From contig CAKPOS010000021.1 of the NCBI GenBank assembly GCA_934176955.1, positions 1-11,375 on the forward strand: a stretch of DNA of 11,375 nt, written 5' to 3'. The position numbers were made by a program, and so were the translations under genes. Source of the stretch: an uncultured Bacilli bacterium. GTDB lineage: Bacteria; Bacillota_I; Bacilli_A; RF39; UBA660. Below the pieces are notes generated by a model. It saw only the letters and a program-made list of their open reading frames with translations. It ran no database searches and had not been told where the DNA came from. Of this stretch, positions 6,908-11,375 are shown piece by piece (position 1 is the first letter of the stretch; each line of letters opens with the position of its first letter).

Positions 6908-6941
6908 GTTGTTAAAGAAAAAAATACAATAGGAAGTTGTT
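6892..6941 (+). promoter_or_regulatory. Leader inverted repeats that can hide the transposase ribosome binding site
   Basis: AACAACTTC (6892-6900) is a perfect 9-bp complement of GAAGTTGTT (6933-6941), which overlaps the AGGAAG binding site (6931-6936). The same first arm can instead pair with GTTGTT at 6908-6913, so the two hairpins exclude each other. A transcript from the IS's own promoter would lack the first arm and leave the site free; a transcript entering from outside would include it. Confidence 0.45.
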
Positions 6942-6944
6942 AAT

Positions 6945-8108
6945 ATAAGCATATCACAAAAAATAGAAAAAAGTTATAAAAATCAAATTGAAAATATTAA
7001 AAATGAAAAAAATCTTGAATCTAAAATAAGAAAAATAGGTGCATTAGTATTAGATGTTGGTGGAAACTGTATATTAGCAATAGATAAAGCAATAAATTGC
7101 TGTAGAAAATTTGTAAAAAAATGCTATCTTATAGTGCGAGATAATCTTGAGGTTAAATCTAATAAAAGTAAATGTAGAAGAAAAAAGATTACAGTAATTT
7201 ATCCTGAACTTGAAACTGATATTAAAAAAAGAATAGAAAATAAATTATACACTGATCCATATTTTGAAACAGAACAATTATTTTGTAGTTTAACTATTAA
7301 TGAAGTTATGAAAGAATTATTAAAAACAGGAAAATATAAACAAGGATTTATTAGCAGAAATTCACTTGAAAATCTACTAAATCAAATGGGATATAATTTA
7401 AAAAAAGTAAAAAGGAATAAACCTCTTAAAAAAGTAGAAAAAACAGATGAAATATTTGAGAATGTTGAGTTAAAGAAAGAACAAGCAATCAATGATGAAA
7501 ATACAGCACTAATATCCATCGATACAAAAGATAAAGTAATAATAGGTCCCTATTCAAGAAATGGTAAATCAAGAATTTTAGTAGAAGCATGTGACCACGA
7601 ATTAATAAATGATTGTTTAATACCATTTGGAATAATTGATTTAAAGACAAATCAAACATACTTTTATAACTTCATGAACAAACCATCAAGTAATGAAATA
7701 GTAGATTGTATTGATGATTATTTATCTGATAAATTTTATACAAAATTAGTAATATTATTAGATAATAGACCAGATAACAGTGGCGTTAGAACAGCATTTT
7801 TAAAAGGACTTGTAGATTTATCTGATAAATATCAAATAGAAATAAAATTAGTATACTATCCTCCATATCATTCTAAGTATAATCCAATTGAAAGAGTATG
7901 GGCAAGACTTGAGAAAATGTGGAATGGAATGTTATTTTCAACAAGACAAATTTGTATGAAAGTTATGGAACACCTAACATGGAATAATGTGAAAGCTAAG
8001 GTTAAATATATTACAAAAGAATATAAAAAAGGTATTACATATTCAAAAGAAGAAATGAACAAGTATGAAGATATTAATATACATAGAAATGAGATTTTAA
8101 AAAAATGA
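6945..8108 (+). CDS. ISAzo13-family DDE transposase
   Basis: The frame is open from 6945 to a TGA at 8108, 387 codons. The catalytic core shows ALISIDTKDKVIIGPYSRNG (first Asp near codon 193), LVILLDNRPDNSG (second Asp near 273) and YYPPYHSKYNPIERVW (Glu near 316). The Asp/Asp/Glu spacing, SRxGKSR and PPYHSKYNPIER blocks are those of ISAzo13 transposases (Rhodopirellula-type DDE domain, PF07592). The first 63 codons (KIEKSYKNQIENIKN..., ALVLDVGGNCILAIDKAI) belong to the conserved N-terminal part, so a start at the GTG at 7134 would be too late. However, no ATG, GTG or TTG lies in frame between the upstream stop and that region. At the right distance (8 bp) from AGGAAG there is ATA (6945-6947), probably a mutated ATG. 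The protein is therefore either silenced or started on a rare ATA. Confidence 0.85.
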   Translation: MSISQKIEKSYKNQIENIKNEKNLESKIRKIGALVLDVGGNCILAIDKAINCCRKFVKKCYLIVRDNLEVKSNKSKCRRKKITVIYPELETDIKKRIENKLYTDPYFETEQLFCSLTINEVMKELLKTGKYKQGFISRNSLENLLNQMGYNLKKVKRNKPLKKVEKTDEIFENVELKKEQAINDENTALISIDTKDKVIIGPYSRNGKSRILVEACDHELINDCLIPFGIIDLKTNQTYFYNFMNKPSSNEIVDCIDDYLSDKFYTKLVILLDNRPDNSGVRTAFLKGLVDLSDKYQIEIKLVYYPPYHSKYNPIERVWARLEKMWNGMLFSTRQICMKVMEHLTWNNVKAKVKYITKEYKKGITYSKEEMNKYEDINIHRNEILKK

Positions 8109-8132
8109 AGTATCATAATAACTCCATTAATC

Positions 8133-8155
8133 TAAAATGTAACTTTTATTTTTGG
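8133..8155 (-). repeat. Right terminal inverted repeat of the IS
   Basis: This is the complement of the left end with three mismatches. It starts 24 bp after the transposase stop codon and marks the right edge of the element. Confidence 0.85.
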
Positions 8156-8199
8156 ATATTGCCTATAGTATATCAAATATGCAAAATCAATAATATTTT

Positions 8200-8640
8200 T
8201 TATCTGGTGTACTTACTCAAAAATTCTTCTAACTCTTTTTCTGTACAAAATATCTCTTCAAAAATATTATATAACGTATCTGTTGCTTCGTATTCGCCTA
8301 TTGCATAACATTTTTTGCCCATACCATAAGCTATTCCTGATTCTAGATGAGCTGCTTTACCGGCTGGTAATACAAGTAATAAATTTTTTGACCTCTTTTC
8401 ACCTTCTAAATCTTGTTTAAATAAATTTAGAACAATATCACTTTTTAATCCCAATGATTCAAACTCTTGTTGTCTTTCTTCTGGTGTTTGATTTTTATTT
8501 CCATATCCCCAATTATCTTCATTTTTTAGAAAGCAATAATAAGAAATGTTATATTTATCAAAAATATCACATATTTTTAATATATTTTCTTTATTTCTTG
8601 CTCTTCCAGCAATGAAAAATTCATATTCTTCATTTATCAT
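8200..8640 (-). CDS. Nucleoside 2-deoxyribosyltransferase-like protein
   Basis: 146 residues from the ATG at 8638-8640. AAAGGA lies 8 bp before it; the ATG six bases earlier is too close to that site. The fold begins EYEFFIAGRARNKENILKI, a first strand and Gly/Arg loop, and the signature LLLVLPAGKAAHLESGIAYG (residues 87-106) matches the PF05014 deoxyribosyltransferase active-site segment, with Glu100 as the likely catalytic Glu in the xExG context, followed by GKKCYAIG. Family members cleave or swap the base on deoxynucleosides or nucleotides, or act as nucleoside hydrolases. Length and the retained Glu suggest activity, but the substrate is unknown. It lies between an IS and a dead integrase, so it is probably mobile-element cargo. 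Stop codon TAA. Confidence 0.8.
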   Translation of the reverse strand: MINEEYEFFIAGRARNKENILKICDIFDKYNISYYCFLKNEDNWGYGNKNQTPEERQQEFESLGLKSDIVLNLFKQDLEGEKRSKNLLLVLPAGKAAHLESGIAYGMGKKCYAIGEYEATDTLYNIFEEIFCTEKELEEFLSKYTR

Positions 8641-8677
8641 ATTCATCTTCCTTTCAAGTTAGGTATTATTTATATCA

Positions 8678-9913
8678 TTATATATTAAAATTATTAAAAT
8701 TTCTACTAATTTCAAATAATTTAATTACTTGTTTCTTATCTTCACTTTTACTTAAAACATAATATCTTTCTGTAGTTTCTATTCTCTTATGACCTAATAC
8801 TTCAGCAATATCTTTTATATCACAACCATTTCTTAAACTAATAGTAGCAAAACTTCCTCTTAAATCATAAAATCTACAGCTAATTTCTAACTCATAATAA
8901 ATTATTTTAAAAGGATATTTTATAATATCCGTTCCAGAATATGTTCCATCTTTTCTAGTAAACACCATTTCTACTCTATTACATTTAGAATTACTTTTTA
9001 TGATTTTATATTCCACCAACTTACCATATTTATTTTTAAATTCTTCTAAAATATAGTATTTATAATTTTTACCAAATTCTTTTTTATAATTATTTTGTAA
9101 TTCTTTATATTTCAATAAAAATGAATATAAGGTAGGTATCACATATATAAATTTCTCTTTGACTACCTATTGTTTTTGTTGTACCTAAGTACCATCTGCC
9201 GTTTTCTTCTTTATCTTTTGCATAAACAGTCTTATTAACTTTGATAATTCTATTATCCAAATCTATATCATCCCAAGTTAATGCAAATACTTCTCCTGTT
9301 CTCATACCTGTATAACAAGCAGCAAGAAATGTAGTTATAAATACTTTATTATTTGTAAATCTTTTTAAGATAAGCTTTATCTCTTCATTATTATAAACAT
9401 GACCTATATCGTTTTTTTTAACCCAAATGATAGTACTCTTGATATTTGTAAATCTGCTGCTGGATTATTTTTTATAAATCCAAAATAATATGTTGCATCT
9501 CTTAATGAACTTTTAATCACTTTTTGATAATTTTTTAGTACTTCCTTTGTAGTTGATGTTTGATATAACCTTAATAATGCTTAATTAAGAATAAAAGGTG
9601 TTATATTAGATAATTTATAATTACCTACTTCCATTTTTATATTACCAAAAGATTCTTTATATCTTTTTGCTGTGAAATACTTATAATTTATTTCAAAGTA
9701 TTCTTTCATCCAGTAATCTAAATAATCAGAATATAACATATTACATTCTGTGACACTTCCATTAATAAATTCATCATAGGCCTTTTGTCCTGCTATAAAT
9801 GTTTCATTTTTAGTTCTAAAACCTGACTTTGATATTTGTTTTCTTTTTCCATTAACCTTTCCTGCTTCAAATCTGTATTCATATAAATCATTTTCCTTTC
9901 ATATCGATATCAT
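8678..9913 (-). pseudogene. Phage/ICE-type tyrosine integrase, inactivated by four lesions
   Basis: The reconstructed gene of about 410 codons has the full integrase layout. The ATG at 9911-9913 has GGAGG upstream. An arm-binding domain (YEYRFEAGKVNGKRKQISKS) is followed by a SAM-like core-binding domain (SDYLDYWMKEYFEINYKYF), then the catalytic domain with TGMRTGEVFALTW (catalytic Arg), FYDLRGSFAT (box II Arg; the usual His is Tyr), EVLGHKRIETTERYY (LGH and the nucleophile Tyr). Lesions: TGA at codon 5 (9899-9901); TAA at codon 111 (9581-9583, probably from CAA); loss of one A in the run at 9412-9419; and a tandem duplication of TACC (9131-9138) that shifts the frame between ICDT and LYSFLLKYKEL. 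No intact integrase can be made. Attachment sites were not found. Confidence 0.9.
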
Positions 9914-9951
9914 CTTATCCTCCTCCTTCTTTCCATAAACTATTTTACATG

Positions 9952-9985
9952 AAAAAAAGTATTAACAATTACTGTCAATACTTTT
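9952..9985 (-). terminator. Intrinsic terminator of the S66 peptidase gene
   Basis: AAAAGTATTaACA (9955-9967) pairs with TGTCAATACTTTT (9973-9985) over 13 positions with one mismatch and a 5-base loop. On the minus strand it is followed by seven Ts. It starts 7 bp after the peptidase stop codon. Confidence 0.85.
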
Positions 9986-9991
9986 AAACAA

Positions 9992-11092
9992 TTATTTACT
10001 TTTAATATTATTTTTCTTATTTTCAAAAATTGGACTATTAATGAATATTCTTCTATCATCATAGTCTATAGTTGTTTCTGCATCATAAGGAATTATACAC
10101 CTTGGTACTGAATGTCCAAAATTAACATTAAATAATATCGGAGTATCTAAATCAGAAAACACCTTTCTATATACTTCTTTATATTCTTCATAATATTTTT
10201 CATCTATAGGTTTACCTACAATAATTCCCCTTACACTCTCTAAAATTTTTCTATTTTTGAAGAAATTCAATATTTTTTCTAATTTATCAGGATGCATTCT
10301 TTCTTCAGATGTTTCAATAAATAATATTTTTTCTTTCCATTCATCCAAAGTTAGTAGAATATTATATTTAGTGTATATTTCATTTTCATTTCCATATCTT
10401 TCACTAGTATATATATCGTATAAACTATCTAAACATCCACCATATAGTTTTCCTGTTACTACGCCACTTCCATTTATTGTTTCAAATCCATGTTGTTCTT
10501 GATGTACCTCTCTTGGTTTACCTATTTCTTCAGGTCCATAACTTTTTCTATCACTATACCACACAGGACTGGATTTTATTTCAAAGCTAGACTCATCCAT
10601 AAAATACTTTTCAAAATAATCTTTTGTATATGCCAACATCTCATTATCTAATTCAGCAATATCAACTAATAAGCAAGGTCCATAAAAGGTAGATAATCCT
10701 AATTTATTTAACATTAAATGATTATTAGTTGTATCTGAAAAACCAGTAAATATTTTAGGATTATTTTTAACTGCTTCAATAAACTCATTGTCTTCCATTA
10801 AATATGGAATAGTTTTATAGGTGTCATCTCCTCCGATTGCAGTAATAATAGCTTTAATACTTTTATCCATAAAAGCTTGCTTTAAATCACTGGCTCTTGC
10901 TTCAGGATGTTTTTCAATATATTCCATATCTTTTAATGCATTAGGCATTATAACAGGTTGTAATCCAAATTCTTTTAATCTTTTAATTGCAATATCTAAT
11001 TCGTGCTTACAAAAAGGCATTCCAAGCAATCCCCTTGATAAACTTACTATCGCTATCTTGTCACCCTTATTTAATTTTTGAGGTTTAATCAT
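9992..11092 (-). CDS. S66 family LD-carboxypeptidase / MccF-like peptidase
   Basis: 366 residues from the ATG at 11090-11092; AGGAG stands 9 bp upstream, whereas the TTG at 11101 follows that site directly. S66 serine peptidases split amide bonds next to D-residues in peptidoglycan tetrapeptides (LdcA) or in microcin C-type nucleotide-peptide toxins (MccF). The motifs are complete: IGGDDTY (residues 87-93), nucleophile Ser119 in FTGFSDTTN, Glu260 in LFIETSEE and His327 in NFGHSVP. Length and the GGDDT and FIETSEE forms are nearer to MccF-like members than to short LdcA enzymes, but that is an impression. There is no signal peptide, so it acts in the cytoplasm, either recycling cell-wall peptides or giving immunity to a peptide antibiotic. 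It has its own promoter and terminator and is a single-gene unit. Confidence 0.93.
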   Translation of the reverse strand: MIKPQKLNKGDKIAIVSLSRGLLGMPFCKHELDIAIKRLKEFGLQPVIMPNALKDMEYIEKHPEARASDLKQAFMDKSIKAIITAIGGDDTYKTIPYLMEDNEFIEAVKNNPKIFTGFSDTTNNHLMLNKLGLSTFYGPCLLVDIAELDNEMLAYTKDYFEKYFMDESSFEIKSSPVWYSDRKSYGPEEIGKPREVHQEQHGFETINGSGVVTGKLYGGCLDSLYDIYTSERYGNENEIYTKYNILLTLDEWKEKILFIETSEERMHPDKLEKILNFFKNRKILESVRGIIVGKPIDEKYYEEYKEVYRKVFSDLDTPILFNVNFGHSVPRCIIPYDAETTIDYDDRRIFINSPIFENKKNNIKSK

Positions 11093-11112
11093 AATTATCA
11101 ACTCCTACATAT

Positions 11113-11121
11113 ATTATACCA
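11113..11121 (-). promoter_or_regulatory. Extended -10 promoter of the S66 peptidase gene
   Basis: TGGTATAAT on the minus strand fits an extended -10 (TGnTATAAT), 20 bp upstream of the ATG. No good -35 is present, as is usual for this promoter type. It lies just beyond the terminator of the preceding unit. Confidence 0.6.
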
Positions 11122-11135
11122 TTAATTATATAAAA

Positions 11136-11171
11136 AAGGATGTCCACATTTAAATTGTTGTCTACATCCTT
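11136..11171 (-). terminator. Terminator between the SEC-C remnant and the S66 gene
   Basis: AAGGATGT (11136-11143) pairs with ACATCCTT (11164-11171). The stem continues after a 2-by-2 mismatch with ACA/TGT. On the minus strand the hairpin is followed by six Ts. It would end transcripts coming from the SEC-C remnant side. Confidence 0.7.
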
Positions 11172-11265
11172 ATTTTACTTGGGTTTCATTAGTATTAAGT
11201 GGACAAGTTATAAAACTTGAACCAACTTACTAATTTTTAAATATTAAGTTTTCCCTTATTTTATG

Positions 11266-11364
11266 CTACTTTCCACAGCATTGTTTATATTTTTTCCCCG
11301 AACCACATGTTGTAAGAACTCCCATATTTATAATACTTATAATATTTATAATATTATTGATATT
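11266..11364 (-). pseudogene. Second SEC-C zinc-motif tail, near the window edge
   Basis: A 32-residue open stretch reads NINNIINIISIIN, then MGVLTTCGSGKKYKQCCGK, and ends on TAG at 11266-11268. CGSGKKYKQCCGK is a complete SEC-C zinc motif. An in-frame TGA lies at 11365-11367, so unless a frameshift hides the rest, this is a cut-off tail, as in the copy at 4209-4310. The in-frame ATG at 11323-11325 would give only 19 residues and has no clear binding site. The body of the gene may lie outside the window in another frame. Confidence 0.6.
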
Positions 11365-11375
11365 TCAAGGCTTTA

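Larger units (their letters stand above)
6832..8155 (+). mobile_element. ISAzo13-family insertion sequence, 1324 bp
   Basis: A single plus-strand transposase gene is bounded by terminal inverted repeats at 6832-6854 and 8133-8155, 20 of 23 bases matching. The outermost base pair could be extended by one (T/A). No convincing target duplication is visible: the flanks read AACTTT on the left and ATATTG on the right. Family assignment comes from the transposase. It is the only plus-strand gene of the window. The left end abuts the relaxase remnant directly, while the right flank is 44 bp from the end of the deoxyribosyltransferase gene. Confidence 0.85.

Noticed and set aside
6826..8161. Target-site duplication of the IS
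   Set aside because: The left flank (AACTTT) and right flank (ATATTG) share no repeat longer than chance, so none is claimed.
7868..8308. Short open frames at 7868-8116 (minus) and 8105-8308 (plus)
   Set aside because: They overlap the transposase and deoxyribosyltransferase genes on the other strand and show no protein-like features of their own.
9899..9901. TGA read as Trp (alternative genetic code) to rescue the integrase
   Set aside because: TGA is the natural stop of the VOC gene and of the transposase, the tryptophans checked are TGG, and the integrase has three further lesions that a code change would not repair.
10257..11081. Two plus-strand open frames inside the S66 gene
   Set aside because: They are antisense shadows of a gene with a complete active site.
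4209..11364. The two SEC-C stretches as direct repeats (att sites) flanking an integrated element
   Set aside because: They match at protein level only. The DNA differs at most third codon positions, whereas attachment repeats should be nearly identical over 15-50 bp.
1..11375. CRISPR arrays, tRNA or rRNA genes
   Set aside because: No evenly spaced repeats, cloverleaf sequences or rRNA-like conserved stretches were seen on reading both strands.

Overview
The window is very AT-rich and carries strong AGGAGG-type ribosome binding sites, TTG and GTG starts, and A/T-biased codons. Together with the gene families present, this points to a low-GC Bacillota (Clostridia-like) chromosome. The standard code is used: the VOC gene ends on TGA at the expected family length, and the tryptophans I checked are TGG. 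Every gene lies on the minus strand except one transposase, so transcription runs mostly right to left.

Layout. Positions 1-4000 look like ordinary housekeeping or accessory genes: the start of a DUF1653 protein (cut by the window edge), a complete M32 metallocarboxypeptidase, a WYL-type regulator followed by a small VOC-fold protein (probable two-gene operon with a clear terminator), and an HD-domain phosphohydrolase.

Positions 4000-5030 are a gene graveyard. They hold an unrecognised frameshifted remnant, a SEC-C zinc-motif tail with no start codon, an 83-101 aa orphan ORF, the front half of a small coiled-coil/membrane protein, and the last 44 codons of an SGNH hydrolase. Next comes an apparently intact APH-fold phosphotransferase (5026-6120).

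Positions 6200-9913 are mobile-element debris. They contain the frameshifted C-terminal part of a plasmid mobilisation (relaxase-like) protein, cut off exactly at the left end of a 1324-bp ISAzo13-family insertion sequence that has both terminal inverted repeats. After the IS come a nucleoside 2-deoxyribosyltransferase-like gene and a phage/ICE-type tyrosine integrase inactivated by four separate lesions. Positions 9950-11375 return to a healthy gene, an S66 LD-carboxypeptidase/MccF-like peptidase with its own promoter and terminator, followed by a second SEC-C tail remnant at the window edge.

Interpretation. This is a decaying integrated element in which cargo-like genes (APH-type kinase, deoxyribosyltransferase) have survived while the mobility genes (relaxase, integrase) have rotted and an IS has come in. 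I do not see a convincing new multi-gene system. The observations most worth checking are the IS leader, which can fold so as to hide its own ribosome binding site; the ATA at the transposase start position; and the two SEC-C remnants that share a matching Asn/Ile/Thr-rich lead-in.
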